Assembly (NCBI GenBank): GCA_046343415.1
Contig: JBKDNL010000117.1
Coordinates: forward strand, 24,108 to 88,107
DNA from: JALHMQ01 sp020248785
GTDB taxonomy: Bacteria > Pseudomonadota > Gammaproteobacteria > Burkholderiales > Burkholderiaceae_F
Direction of reading: 5' to 3'
Length of the DNA stretch: 64,000 nucleotides
This document shows positions 35,215-44,466 of this stretch, in pieces. Under the pieces are notes generated by a model. That model worked only from the letters and a program-made list of their open reading frames with translations. It ran no database searches and was not told the origin of the DNA. The translations under genes and the position numbers were made by a program. The stretch's first letter is position 1. Each line of letters starts with the position of its first letter.

Positions 35215-35502
35215 CTAGCGAAGCCGACCGACGTAGCGACTTTCGGCCACCGGTCGCTCCGGCCGCAGCACCGGCAACGGGACCACGTTGGTCTCGTGCT
35301 TGATCGACGCGGTCATGCCCAGCTTGTCCATCAGCTGCAGGACGAGCAGCACGCCATCTTCCTCGGCGGCGTCCGAGAACTGCTGCAGCACGCCCTTGGC
35401 GTACAGGCGGTCGGACCCAAAACGCACCACGTCGACCGGCATGCCGGCGCGCGCAGCGTTGATCTTCAGGCGGGCGATCAGGCGGAGCGTCTCGTTGTCC
35501 AT
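35215..35502 (-). CDS. Small conserved protein between parB and atpI
   Basis: The 95-residue cytoplasmic protein begins MDNETLRLIARLKINAARAG and contains VRFGSDRLYAKGVLQQF and two predicted helices, with no signal or membrane segment. ATG 35502 is supported by TGG AAG upstream. It is in the parA-parB direction, 150 bases after parB and before the atp promoter. I do not recognise the family; its good codon pattern and position suggest a real gene. Confidence 0.7.
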   Translation of the reverse strand: MDNETLRLIARLKINAARAGMPVDVVRFGSDRLYAKGVLQQFSDAAEEDGVLLVLQLMDKLGMTASIKHETNVVPLPVLRPERPVAESRYVGRLR

Positions 35503-35651
35503 GGCGCACTTCCAGGGTGACGGAGTGCGGCCACAGTAAAGATGCGCCCGGCGGCGCGCTGCGGAAAAACCGACGGCGCCGTGCAGAAGGTTCGACGCGC
35601 GCGACGTCCTGCGGGCACGCTGCACTGACTCGCGCCGGCCCGGCCGTCCGC

Positions 35652-36512
35652 TCAGCCCGCGCCCTTCAGCCGCTGCACGATCCCGTCGAGCTGGTCGAGC
35701 GAGGAGAACTGGATCACGAGCTTGCCGCGGCCCCTGGGATCGGCATCCAGGCGCACCACGGCACCGAGGGCGTCGGCCAGCTCTTCCTCCAGCCGCTCCA
35801 CATCCCGGCTGCGCTTGGCCGCCGCCTTGCCTGCGGTCGGCGCTCTTTGCGTGCGCGCGACCACCGCCTCGGCCTCGCGCACCGACAGGCCCTTGACGAC
35901 GATCTGATGGCCGAGCTGGACCTGGGTGGCTCCGTCGACCGCCAGCAGTGCGCGCGCGTGGCCCATGTCGAGCTGGCCGCCCATCAGCATGTCCTGCACG
36001 GGCTGAGCCAGATTGAGCAGGCGCAGCAGGTTGGAGGTGGCGCTGCGCGAGCGGCCAATGGCCTGCGCGGCCTGCTCGTGCGTGAAGTCGAACTCGCGGA
36101 TCAGCCGCTGCACGCCCTGTGCTTCTTCGAGGGGATTGAGATCCTCGCGCTGGATGTTCTCGATCAGCGCCATGGCCAGCGCCGCCTCGTCGGGCACCGA
36201 CTTGACCAGCACCGGCACCTCGTCGAGCCCCGCGAGCTGCGAGGCGCGGAAGCGCCGCTCGCCGGCGATGATCTCGTACTGTCCGCCATCGGTCGGACGC
36301 ACGAGGATGGGCTGCATCACGCCCTGCGCCTTGATCGACTCGGCCAGTTCGGCCAGCGACTCCGGGTTCATCCGGGTGCGCGGCTGGTACTTGCCGGCGC
36401 GCAGCTTTGCCAGCGGCAGCGTCTGCGGGCTGCCCGCGGGTGTGGCCACCGCGGCGTCGCTGCCCAGCAGCGCATCGAGGCCGCGGCCGAGGCCTTTCGG
36501 GCGTTTGATCAC
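35652..36512 (-). CDS. parB: Chromosome partitioning protein ParB
   Basis: The 286-residue protein starts GLGRGLDALLG and has the box I motif GKYQPRTRMNPESLAELAES, the CTP-binding box GERRFRASQLAG, a helix-turn-helix (SRSATSNLLRLLNL), and a C-terminal dimerisation domain. ParB loads at parS and slides as a CTP clamp to organise the origin. The GTG at 36512 follows a strong GGAAGGAG. It lies 22 bases after parA, and a perfect parS site is in the same region. Confidence 0.97.
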   Translation of the reverse strand: MIKRPKGLGRGLDALLGSDAAVATPAGSPQTLPLAKLRAGKYQPRTRMNPESLAELAESIKAQGVMQPILVRPTDGGQYEIIAGERRFRASQLAGLDEVPVLVKSVPDEAALAMALIENIQREDLNPLEEAQGVQRLIREFDFTHEQAAQAIGRSRSATSNLLRLLNLAQPVQDMLMGGQLDMGHARALLAVDGATQVQLGHQIVVKGLSVREAEAVVARTQRAPTAGKAAAKRSRDVERLEEELADALGAVVRLDADPRGRGKLVIQFSSLDQLDGIVQRLKGAG

Positions 36513-36534
36513 GGGCGCTCCTTCCGGGCGAACG

Positions 36535-37305
36535 TCACAGCGTCCTGACGCGCTCGATCATCTCGGCGCCGAAGTTGATGTAGGCCTGCGCACCGCGCGA
36601 GGCCTTGTCGTAGTTGACCCCGGGCATGCCATAGCTGGGCGCCTCGGCCAGCCGCACGTTGCGCGGGATGATGGTGTCGAACACCTTGTCGCCGAACTTC
36701 TCCACCAGCTGCTGCGACACCTGCTGCTGCAGCGTCATGCGCGGGTCGTACATGACGCGCAGAAGGCCGATGATCTTCAGGTCAGGATTCAGGTTGGCGG
36801 CCACCCGCTTGATGGTGTTCACCAGGTCCGCCAGGCCTTCGAGCGCGAAGTACTCGCACTGCATCGGGATGACCACGCCGTGCGCGGCACACAGGCCGTT
36901 GAGCGTGAGCATCGACAACGACGGCGGGCAATCGATCAGCACGAAGTCGTACTCGCCTTCGACCTCGGCCAGCGCGGTCTTCAGGCGCGACTCGCGCGCG
37001 TCGAGATCCACCAGCTCGACTTCGGCGCCGGCCAGTTCGCGGTTGGCCGGCAGCATGTCGTAGCCGCCAGCCTCGGCGCGGACACGCGCCTCGCGCACCG
37101 ACGCCAGTCCGATCAGCACGTGATAGACGCTGCGCGTCAGCGCACGCTTGTCGATGCCGCTGCCCATGGTGGCATTGCCCTGCGGATCCAGATCTACCAG
37201 CAACACGCGCTGGCCCTGCGCGGCCAGTCCGGCAGCGAGATTGACGCTGGTCGTGGTCTTGCCCACGCCGCCCTTCTGATTGGCAATGCAAAAGACGCTT
37301 GCCAT
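36535..37305 (-). CDS. parA: Chromosome partitioning ATPase ParA
   Basis: The 256-residue protein has the deviant Walker A KGGVGKTTTSVNLAAGLA (residues 11-28), LLVDLDPQGNAT and VLIDCPPSL. It is a chromosomal-type ParA lacking the N-terminal DNA-binding extension of plasmid ParA. It moves ParB-parS complexes over the nucleoid. The ATG at 37305 fits the family start. It is 2 bases after the LysE stop. Confidence 0.97.
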   Translation of the reverse strand: MASVFCIANQKGGVGKTTTSVNLAAGLAAQGQRVLLVDLDPQGNATMGSGIDKRALTRSVYHVLIGLASVREARVRAEAGGYDMLPANRELAGAEVELVDLDARESRLKTALAEVEGEYDFVLIDCPPSLSMLTLNGLCAAHGVVIPMQCEYFALEGLADLVNTIKRVAANLNPDLKIIGLLRVMYDPRMTLQQQVSQQLVEKFGDKVFDTIIPRNVRLAEAPSYGMPGVNYDKASRGAQAYINFGAEMIERVRTL

Positions 37306-37307
37306 GG

Positions 37308-37928
37308 TCACTCCGTCGCCAGCCGCGCGCCGAAGCCGATCAGCGCCACGCCGGCCAGGCGCGACATCCAGCGCCCGGCCGCCGCATGCGCGCGCAGGCG
37401 TTGCGCGATCCATGCACCGGCGACCAGCAGCAGCGAGCAGTAGACGAAGGTGATGACCGAAATCGTTCCGCCCATGGCCAGCAGCGTCGTGGCGCCTTGG
37501 AAGTGCGCGGGATCGATGAACAGCGGGAAGAACGCCATGTAGAACACGATCGCCTTCGGATTGATCACGGTGATCAGGAAGGCCTGGCGGAAATACGCGC
37601 CCGCGGTGATCGGCAACAGCGTTGCGGCCGCTACGCGCGCGCGCAGCAACTGGATGCCAACGTAGATGAGATAAGCAACGCCGAGGTACTGCACCGCCTT
37701 GAAGAGCAGCGGATGCGCCATGAGCAGCGCCGCAACGCCGAGCATGGCCGCGATCATCAGCAGCCAGTCACCGAGCATCAGACCGGCAAGCGCCGCGTAG
37801 CCGCCACGCAATCCGCCCTTGGCGGTGGAGGTCAGCAGCGCGAAGGTCCCCGGCCCTGGGAGCATCAGGAACACCAGCACGGCGAGCGCGAACGCCGGAT
37901 AGTCGGTGATTCCCAACCATTGCGTCAC
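37308..37928 (-). CDS. LysE/RhtB family amino acid exporter
   Basis: The 206-residue membrane protein has about six helices and the family motif LPGPGTFALLTSTAKGGLRG near the N-terminus. It would export an amino acid or related metabolite. The GTG at 37928 was chosen because GGGGGAGG lies 8 bases upstream and it gives the usual length; an ATG at 37946 and a GTG at 37931 are alternatives. It lies between blc and parA on the same strand, an unusual guest in a parAB operon. Confidence 0.88.
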   Translation of the reverse strand: MTQWLGITDYPAFALAVLVFLMLPGPGTFALLTSTAKGGLRGGYAALAGLMLGDWLLMIAAMLGVAALLMAHPLLFKAVQYLGVAYLIYVGIQLLRARVAAATLLPITAGAYFRQAFLITVINPKAIVFYMAFFPLFIDPAHFQGATTLLAMGGTISVITFVYCSLLLVAGAWIAQRLRAHAAAGRWMSRLAGVALIGFGARLATE

Positions 37929-37998
37929 CACGTCGCCCTCCCCCATTGCTGATGCCGCGCCGCCGGACGAGCCACGACCGCCGGCGAAGGGCGCGATT

Positions 37999-38601
37999 CT
38001 ACGTTCGCGGGGCGCCCAGCCCAGCAGGCAAGCTGAGCCCCGGCGAAGGCACCAGGCGCTGCGAATCGTAGCCATGCGCAGGCAGCCGCGCGGCGATGCC
38101 ACGTAGGGTCGCCGCGTCCAGCGTCGGCGTGCGCGCCAGGATCCACAGATAGCGCCGCTGCGGCTCGCCGACAACGACGTAGCTGTAGTCGGGCGCCAGC
38201 TCGATCACCCAATAGTCGCCGCGGCCGATCGGCAGCCAGCGCAGCCACTGCGGCAGGAACGTGACTTCGAGCCGCGCATTGCTCGTGCTGTCGACGACCC
38301 TGGCCACGCCCTGCGCGGCGAACACGGTGCCATCGGCGCGCTGGCAGCGATTGAGAACGTCAATGGCGCCGTCGGCGCGCGCGCTGTAGGTCGCGCTGGT
38401 CGCACGCGCGCAGTTGCGGTCCTGGATGCCGAAGGGCATGCGGGCAATCTCGTACCAGGTGCCTAGGTAGCGCTGCAGGTCGACCTGCGCGACGGTCTTC
38501 AGTGGCGGCAGGTCGGCGGATGCCGCCGGGGCGCCCGGGTTGGCGCAAGCGGCAAGCAGCGTGACGGCCAGCAGGCCGGGGAGCAAGCGAACGCAGGTCA
38601 T
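37999..38601 (-). CDS. blc: Lipocalin lipoprotein Blc
   Basis: The 200-residue protein has a lipoprotein signal with lipobox LAAC (Cys at 19), the lipocalin N-terminal motif YLGTWYEIARMPFG and the Blc-type strand YSYVVVGEPQRRYLWILAR. Bacterial lipocalins bind lysophospholipids at the outer membrane and are induced by envelope stress. Its ATG overlaps the rsmG stop by one base. The family call is firm. Confidence 0.93.
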   Translation of the reverse strand: MTCVRLLPGLLAVTLLAACANPGAPAASADLPPLKTVAQVDLQRYLGTWYEIARMPFGIQDRNCARATSATYSARADGAIDVLNRCQRADGTVFAAQGVARVVDSTSNARLEVTFLPQWLRWLPIGRGDYWVIELAPDYSYVVVGEPQRRYLWILARTPTLDAATLRGIAARLPAHGYDSQRLVPSPGLSLPAGLGAPRT

Positions 38602-39266
38602 CAGGTCTCCGATCGACGCTTCAGTTCAATGAGATGGCGTTCTTCGCCAAGGCCAGGTACACGCAGGGGCCGCACCTCAATCACGGCAATGTCGGCCGGC
38701 AGTGCGGCGAGTTCGGCGCCCGGCCGGTGGCCCTTCATCGCCAACCACCGGCCCTCGCGCGCGAGCAGATGACGCGTGAGCGCGACGAAGTCCGCCAGGC
38801 TGGCAAAGGCGCGCGAGACAATCAAGGCGAACGGCGCCGGCGCTTGCCAGGCTTCCACGCGGGCTGCCACCGCGCTGAAATTGTCGAGCCGCAACTCGAC
38901 CTTGGCCTGCGTCAGGAACGCGACCTTCTTCTGCACCTTGTCGAGCGCGGTCACCTGCAGCGCCGGGCAGGCAATGGCCAGTGGCACGGCCGGCAGGCCG
39001 CCGCCCGAGCCGACGTCGAGCAGCCGCACGGGCGCGGGCAGACCGGGCGCCGCGATCAAGGGCGCGATCACCGGGACGATCGACAGCGAATCGAGCAGGT
39101 GATGGGTAAGCACGTCGGCATCGCGCCCGATCGCGGTGAGGTTGTGGGTGCGGTTCCACTTTGCGAGCAGCGCGGCATGGCGCAGCAGCGCATCGCACTG
39201 CGCCGCGCTCAGGTTGAGCCCGAGTGGCTGCGCGGCGCGGGCAAGCTGCTCGGCATCGAGACCCAT
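38601..39266 (-). CDS. rsmG: 16S rRNA methyltransferase RsmG (GidB)
   Basis: The 221-residue protein has KWNRTHNLTAIGRDADVLTHH, shown here as HNLTAIGRDADVLTHH, and the SAM motif LLDVGSGGGLPAVPLAIACP. It methylates G527 of 16S rRNA at N7. The ATG at 39266 fits the family; an open frame further upstream is not conserved-looking. In most proteobacteria it follows mnmG directly, but here a divergent permease gene lies between them. Confidence 0.95.
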   Translation of the reverse strand: MGLDAEQLARAAQPLGLNLSAAQCDALLRHAALLAKWNRTHNLTAIGRDADVLTHHLLDSLSIVPVIAPLIAAPGLPAPVRLLDVGSGGGLPAVPLAIACPALQVTALDKVQKKVAFLTQAKVELRLDNFSAVAARVEAWQAPAPFALIVSRAFASLADFVALTRHLLAREGRWLAMKGHRPGAELAALPADIAVIEVRPLRVPGLGEERHLIELKRRSET

Positions 39267-39299
39267 GGCCGCATGATGGCAGGCGGATAGACTGTTTGC

Positions 39300-40409
39300 A
39301 TGGACCCGACCGCCTCGCTGATGCAGCGCAACCTGATCACCCGGGTGCTCGCGCTCGTTGCGCTGGGAGCGCTCATCGTGGGCGCACTGGTCGTGCTCAA
39401 ACCGTTCTTCGCGGCCGGCCTGTTCGCAGTGGTGTTCGTCCTCGCGACGTGGCCCCTGTTCGAGTTGTTGCGCCAGCGCGCGCGCCTGAGCAACGGCTGG
39501 GCCGCCACGGTGCTGACGCTGGCGGTGCTGCTGCTCGTGGTGCTGCCGTTTGCATGGCTGGTGCACGGCTTGATCGAGCGCGGCCCCGACTGGGCGGCCA
39601 CGGCACGCGGTTGGTTTGCCAACGGCCTGCCGCCGCCGCCGTCATGGTTGTCGCGGCTGCCTTTCGTCGGTGCGCTAGCGGACACTTACTACCGCGACCT
39701 GGCTGCCGACCCGGGCGCTTTGCGCGACCTGCTGCTGCGCGCCGCCGACATCGGCCGCGAACCAGTGGTCGCGGCGCTGCGCGTGGTGGCCGAGGGCTTG
39801 CTGCAACTGCTGCTCGCGACGTTCCTCGCGTTCTTTCTCTATCGCGATGGCGAAGCAATCGTCGCCAGCCTGCGCCAGGGCCTGGCGCGCTTGGCGGGTG
39901 CGCTCTCCGACGAGATGCTCACGCTCGCCCAGATGACGATCCAGAGTGTCGTGCTCGGCCTCGTGGGGACGGCTCTCGCGCAGGGCCTGATCGCATTGGT
40001 CGGCTTTCTGATCGCCGGCGTACCCAATGCGCCGCTGCTCGGCGGCCTGACTGCCCTGCTGTCGATCCTGCCCGGCGGCACGGTCATCGTGTGGCTTGGT
40101 GCCACGATCTGGCTCGCGTCCGAGGGTCAGACCGGCTGGGCGATCTTCATGGCGGCCTGGGGCGCTGGATTGGTGAGCACGGTGGACAACGTGCTGCGTC
40201 CGATGATCATCAGCCGGGGCAGCGACATGGGCTTTGCACTGGTGTTCGTGGGCGTGATCGGCGGCGCGATTGCTTTCGGCTTCGTCGGCATTTTCATCGG
40301 GCCGACCTTGCTCGCCCTGGCGCTGGCGCTGTGGAAGGTCTGGACGGCGCCCGCCACCTCGGCTGTCGCAAAGCCGCAGGCCGCGCCGCCCACGCTGACC
40401 GGAAGCTGA
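39300..40409 (+). CDS. AI-2E family permease (PerM/TqsA-like)
   Basis: The 369-residue membrane protein has about eight helices arranged as in AI-2E transporters: two near the N-terminus (15-75), a soluble middle (95-160) and a C-terminal cluster with DNVLRPMIISRG and LSILPGGTVIVWLGA. Members export small molecules or act as sodium/proton exchangers. The C-terminal residues are an Ala/Pro tail. It lies on the opposite strand to rsmG and mnmG, 33 bases from rsmG and 4 bases from the mnmG stop. Confidence 0.9.
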   Translation: MDPTASLMQRNLITRVLALVALGALIVGALVVLKPFFAAGLFAVVFVLATWPLFELLRQRARLSNGWAATVLTLAVLLLVVLPFAWLVHGLIERGPDWAATARGWFANGLPPPPSWLSRLPFVGALADTYYRDLAADPGALRDLLLRAADIGREPVVAALRVVAEGLLQLLLATFLAFFLYRDGEAIVASLRQGLARLAGALSDEMLTLAQMTIQSVVLGLVGTALAQGLIALVGFLIAGVPNAPLLGGLTALLSILPGGTVIVWLGATIWLASEGQTGWAIFMAAWGAGLVSTVDNVLRPMIISRGSDMGFALVFVGVIGGAIAFGFVGIFIGPTLLALALALWKVWTAPATSAVAKPQAAPPTLTGS

Positions 40410-40413
40410 GCGC

Positions 40414-42342
40414 TCAGGCCGCGTTGCGCTCGGCAGCGGACCGGTTGATGCGCTTCACGTGCACGAGCAGCAAGGAGATCGCCGCAGGCGTCACGCCGGA
40501 GATGCGCGATGCCTGGCCGATGGTCTCCGGCCGCTGCTGTGCGAACTTGTGCCGCACCTCGTTCGACAGGCCACGCACCTGTTCGTAGTCCAGGTCGGCC
40601 GGAATCCGCGTGGTTTCGGCGGATTCGTGACGCGCCACCTCGTCGTGCTGGCGCGCGATGTAGCCGGAGTACTTGGTCTGGATCTCCACCTGCTCGGCGG
40701 CCTGCGGCTCGTCGGCCCCGGCCACCGCCGGTCCGCCAATGGAACCGCCGTCAAGGGAGCGCAACGTAAGCAAGGTGCTGTAACGCACCTCAGGACGCTT
40801 CAATAGATCGTGAAGCGTGTACTCACGTTCTATGGCCTTGCCGAGAACCCTTGCTGCTTCTGCCTCGCCAAGTAAGCGGGGATTCACCCACGTCGACTTC
40901 AGGCGCTCGATCTCGCGGGCAACGGCGTCGCGCTTGCGATTAAAGGCCACCCAACGCGCATCATCAACCAGCCCAAGCTGGCGGCCAGTTTCCGTCAGGC
41001 GCGCATCAGCGTTGTCCTCGCGCAGGCTCAGCCGGTACTCGGCGCGGCTGGTGAACATCCGATACGGCTCGGACACGCCGCGGGTGATCAGATCGTCGAC
41101 AAGGACCCCGAGGTAGGCCTCGTCGCGCCGCGGGCACCAGGCATCCCGTCCCTGTACCTGCAGGGCCGCGTTGATACCAGCCAGCAGCCCCTGCGCCGCC
41201 GCTTCTTCGTAGCCGGTCGTCCCGTTGATCTGGCCGGCGAAAAACAGCCCGCCGATCGACTTGGTCTCGAGCGAGGACTTGAGCGCGCGTGGGTCGAAGT
41301 AGTCGTACTCGATCGCGTAGCCGGGCCGCAGGATGTGGGCGTTCCGCAGCCCCTTCATCGAACGCACGATCGCCAGCTGCACGTCGAACGGCAAACTGGT
41401 GGAAATGCCGTTCGGATACACCTCGTGCGTGGTCAGCCCCTCAGGCTCGAGGAAGATCTGATGGCTCGCCTTGTCGGCGAAGCGATGGATCTTGTCCTCG
41501 ATCGACGGGCAATAGCGCGGTCCCACCCCTTCGATCACGCCGGAGTACATCGGGCTGCGGTCAAGATTGGCGCGAATGACGTCGTGGGTCGCCGCATTGG
41601 TGTGCGTGATCCAGCACGGCACCTGGCGCGGGTGCCGCTCTGGCGTACCGAGGAACGAGAACATCGGCACCGGATCCGGATCGCCGGGCTGCTCCTCGCA
41701 CTGGCTGTAGTCGATGCTCCGGCCGTCGATACGGGGCGGCGTCCCGGTCTTGAGCCGCCCTTGCGGCAGCTTCAGTTCCTTCAGCCGGCCGGCCAGCGAC
41801 ACCGCCGGCGGATCACCGGCGCGCCCGGCCGCGTAGTTCTGCAGGCCAATATGGATCAGGCCGTTAAGGAAGGTGCCCGCGGTGAGCACCACCGTGCGCC
41901 CGCTGAAACGGATGCCCGACTGCGTGACAGCGCCCGCCACCCGGTCGCCCACGACCATCAGGTCGTCCACCGCCTGCTGGAACAGCCAAAGGTTGGGCTG
42001 ATTCTCGAGCCGGCTGCGGATCGCCTTCTTGTAGAGCACGCGGTCGGCCTGCGCGCGTGTCGCTCGCACCGCAGGCCCCTTGGAGCTGTTGAGGATCCGG
42101 AACTGGATGCCCGCCACGTCGGTGGCGGCCGCCATCGCGCCGCCCAGCGCGTCGACTTCCTTGACCAGATGCCCCTTGCCGATGCCGCCGATCGAGGGGT
42201 TGCAGGACATGTGGCCCAGCGTTTCGATGTTGTGAGTCAGCAGCAGCGTCCGCGCCCCCATGCGCGCAGCAGCTAGCGCGGCCTCGGTCCCGGCATGACC
42301 GCCGCCAACCACGATGACGTCGAACTCGGTGGGGTACAGCAT
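40414..42342 (-). CDS. mnmG: tRNA modification enzyme MnmG (GidA)
   Basis: The 642-residue protein has the FAD-binding start VIVVGGGHAGTEAALAAARM, HMSCNPSIGGIGKGHLVKEV, and the GTPPRIDGRSI segment, all typical of MnmG. With MnmE it makes cmnm5 modification at the wobble uridine. The ATG at 42342 fits the family; a TTG at 42357 adds five residues. A parS site lies 134 bases upstream. Confidence 0.97.
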   Translation of the reverse strand: MLYPTEFDVIVVGGGHAGTEAALAAARMGARTLLLTHNIETLGHMSCNPSIGGIGKGHLVKEVDALGGAMAAATDVAGIQFRILNSSKGPAVRATRAQADRVLYKKAIRSRLENQPNLWLFQQAVDDLMVVGDRVAGAVTQSGIRFSGRTVVLTAGTFLNGLIHIGLQNYAAGRAGDPPAVSLAGRLKELKLPQGRLKTGTPPRIDGRSIDYSQCEEQPGDPDPVPMFSFLGTPERHPRQVPCWITHTNAATHDVIRANLDRSPMYSGVIEGVGPRYCPSIEDKIHRFADKASHQIFLEPEGLTTHEVYPNGISTSLPFDVQLAIVRSMKGLRNAHILRPGYAIEYDYFDPRALKSSLETKSIGGLFFAGQINGTTGYEEAAAQGLLAGINAALQVQGRDAWCPRRDEAYLGVLVDDLITRGVSEPYRMFTSRAEYRLSLREDNADARLTETGRQLGLVDDARWVAFNRKRDAVAREIERLKSTWVNPRLLGEAEAARVLGKAIEREYTLHDLLKRPEVRYSTLLTLRSLDGGSIGGPAVAGADEPQAAEQVEIQTKYSGYIARQHDEVARHESAETTRIPADLDYEQVRGLSNEVRHKFAQQRPETIGQASRISGVTPAAISLLLVHVKRINRSAAERNAA

Positions 42343-42475
42343 TGAGTGAAAGCGCAATCGGGTACTGAAAGGAGGCGCTACAGCGAGGCGCTACAGAGGC
42401 TCACACGGAGTATAGGGTTTCGGTCGCGGCCGAACGGGACGGTTGCACGGTCGACGACGCATCCGAAGCCAAATG

Positions 42476-42491
42476 TGTTTCACGTGAAACA
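42476..42491. promoter_or_regulatory. parS centromere-like site
   Basis: TGTTTCACGTGAAACA is a perfect 16-bp palindrome identical to the chromosomal parS consensus; flanking G and C extend the palindrome to 18 bp. It lies between mnmG and an AsmA-like gene, 5 kb from parA-parB. It marks the ParB loading zone near the origin. Confidence 0.95.
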
Positions 42492-42511
42492 CGCGACGAG
42501 GACTGGAGGCG

Positions 42512-43978
42512 CTACGGCGTGAACAGCGGCTGCAGCGCGGTCCCGCGAACGCGCAGATTGATGGGCGCAAGGACCCGGCTCATTCCAAAGTCAACGCGCA
42601 GCGCGCCGCTGATGGACAGATCGTCGTTGACTACGACATCGCCACTCGCCGCCATTGCCCCCGCGCGCCCTCTGATATTCGTCAGCCGTACCTGCCCCCT
42701 AGAGGCGCTGACCGTGGCGTCAAGATCGGTGAAGCGCGTAAGTCCACCACCCCCCGAAGAGGTGACGCCTTGCTTGGCAGCGAGGCCTAGATTGATCCCT
42801 ATGAGCTGCGCATAGCGCACTTCCAACGGACCGGTCACCGTGGCGAAGTCCACGGCCCGGCCAAGCGTGGGACCGCGACCGGAAATCACGAGGTTCATGC
42901 TGGCCGAACCTGCGAACGGACTGCGAGACGGGTCGAGCCCGGCACCTCCGGCGGCGGGACGCAGCCCACGGAATAGCTGCTCCAGGTTGATGTTGATCAC
43001 TTGCGCGGTGCCCGTGAGGGCCCATTCGACGTCACGCGCCGCGACCAACAGCCCTTGTGTCACGCCATAGAAGCTGCTGCCGACATACCGGTCGACCAGT
43101 AGCAAATCCGGCGAAACCTGCCCACTGGCGACCAGATCCGTCCAAGGCGCGCTCGGGCCGATGGGCGCCTTCCAGCGCAGGGCTTTCAGCGAGAACTCGA
43201 TCGGCTCACCGGGGCCGCGCGGCATGATCTGCACACGCATCTCGCCCTCGATGTCGAGCATCTCCATTTGAATCGATGCAAGGGGATCGCTTTCGCCGCG
43301 ACGGACCACCACCTCATAGCGGCCGGGCAACAATGGATAGTCCGAAAACGACACTGAAGAGAACCGCAGCACCGAGGCGGACGGTGGCAGCGCGGTCAGC
43401 ACCTTTGGTAAAGCGTCCAGCAGCCCCATTGCCTGATCGTGCGTGAGATTGAGCGGACCAACCTCCACCTCACCCCAGGCCCGGCTTCGACCACGAATCG
43501 CACGCAGCACTTCTTCGTAGTTGAAACGCAGGCCAACGTCGTCGATCTGCAGTTTGCCGGCAACATCGATCCCCTTCAGCGCCAAGCGCGGGCTGCGCGA
43601 GAACTCCAGCCGCGAATCGGCCACCGTCACACGTTGCCCAAGGCTCTTGGTCAGGCGATCCGCGATGCGGTCTGCGGCGAGCCCGTCGAGGATTGGGCTG
43701 ACTTGCGTGTAAGCGAAGAAGATCAGCGATCCAAAAATCCCCGCCACGAGCAGACGCCGCAACCACACGCCGGCGACGAACCCTCCGCCTAAAGGCCCGC
43801 CGCCGCGCGACCGGCTAGGCTCCAAGTCCTGGCTTTCGCGCGCACGAACCTCCTGCATGTCGAGCCGGTCCGGCACGTTGACAGTGGTGATGGCAAAGTC
43901 CGTCAACGGCGCCCCATCCCAGCTGGGGGACCGGCGCTGGTTATCCATTTGCGAGCGTCCGCTGCCGCCGTAGGCCAT
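42512..43978 (-). CDS. AsmA-like inner membrane protein
   Basis: The 488-residue protein has one membrane segment (about residues 73-90) and a long periplasmic beta-rich region. The start includes LEFSRSPRLALKGIDVAGKL and the end DDLSISGALRVDFGMSRVLA, which resemble AsmA-family repeats. Such proteins are thought to move phospholipid between membranes or to modulate outer membrane assembly. The N-terminus is a low-complexity, charged cytoplasmic region. The family call is moderate and the closest subfamily is unclear. It lies next to the parS site and is transcribed toward it. Confidence 0.65.
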   Translation of the reverse strand: MAYGGSGRSQMDNQRRSPSWDGAPLTDFAITTVNVPDRLDMQEVRARESQDLEPSRSRGGGPLGGGFVAGVWLRRLLVAGIFGSLIFFAYTQVSPILDGLAADRIADRLTKSLGQRVTVADSRLEFSRSPRLALKGIDVAGKLQIDDVGLRFNYEEVLRAIRGRSRAWGEVEVGPLNLTHDQAMGLLDALPKVLTALPPSASVLRFSSVSFSDYPLLPGRYEVVVRRGESDPLASIQMEMLDIEGEMRVQIMPRGPGEPIEFSLKALRWKAPIGPSAPWTDLVASGQVSPDLLLVDRYVGSSFYGVTQGLLVAARDVEWALTGTAQVININLEQLFRGLRPAAGGAGLDPSRSPFAGSASMNLVISGRGPTLGRAVDFATVTGPLEVRYAQLIGINLGLAAKQGVTSSGGGGLTRFTDLDATVSASRGQVRLTNIRGRAGAMAASGDVVVNDDLSISGALRVDFGMSRVLAPINLRVRGTALQPLFTP

Positions 43979-44466
43979 CAGGGTTCCGACTGCCGCCGTC
44001 GCGGCATCACCAATAGAAGAGCATCAGAAAGCGCCGGGTCGATGCCGCGCAGAACGACCGCAGCGCAGTGAGTGTATCGACCCTCCGTTGAACTGGCAGC
44101 ACCAAGAGGGGCGTCAGCGGTTACGCAGTTCGGTTGATTGGACGCGAGCTTCCCATGGCCGCATCGACTGCGGCTCCTGTCACCAGCGCGCCGCCCATGC
44201 CCCACGTCATGCTGTCGCGGAACACCAGCGCACAGACTCGGACATCGACGCAGAGCATCACCCGACCCGGGCGCGGAGCGACGCCAGGTCGGGCAACCAG
44301 GCGCTCACTACGTCGAGCACACCGAAACCGACAAAGCATGCCGGAACGCTCGCCCCTCCCAATCGGCCGCCACTCCACCCACATCCAGCCCACACTCGAT
44401 TTGCATTCGGCTCCTATGCTGACGCAGAGTGGGCTCGACCGCTTAAGGCCATCACGGTTGCATAGG
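43979..44466. other. Gene-free spacer
   Basis: I see no supported gene, RNA or repeat in these 488 bases. Open frames here lack a Shine-Dalgarno sequence, membrane features or family signatures. The region should contain the promoter of the AsmA-like gene. Confidence 0.5.

Noticed and set aside
39224..40588. A 454-codon plus-strand frame
   Set aside because: Out-of-frame shadow of the AI-2E permease with Arg/Gly/Ala-rich composition.
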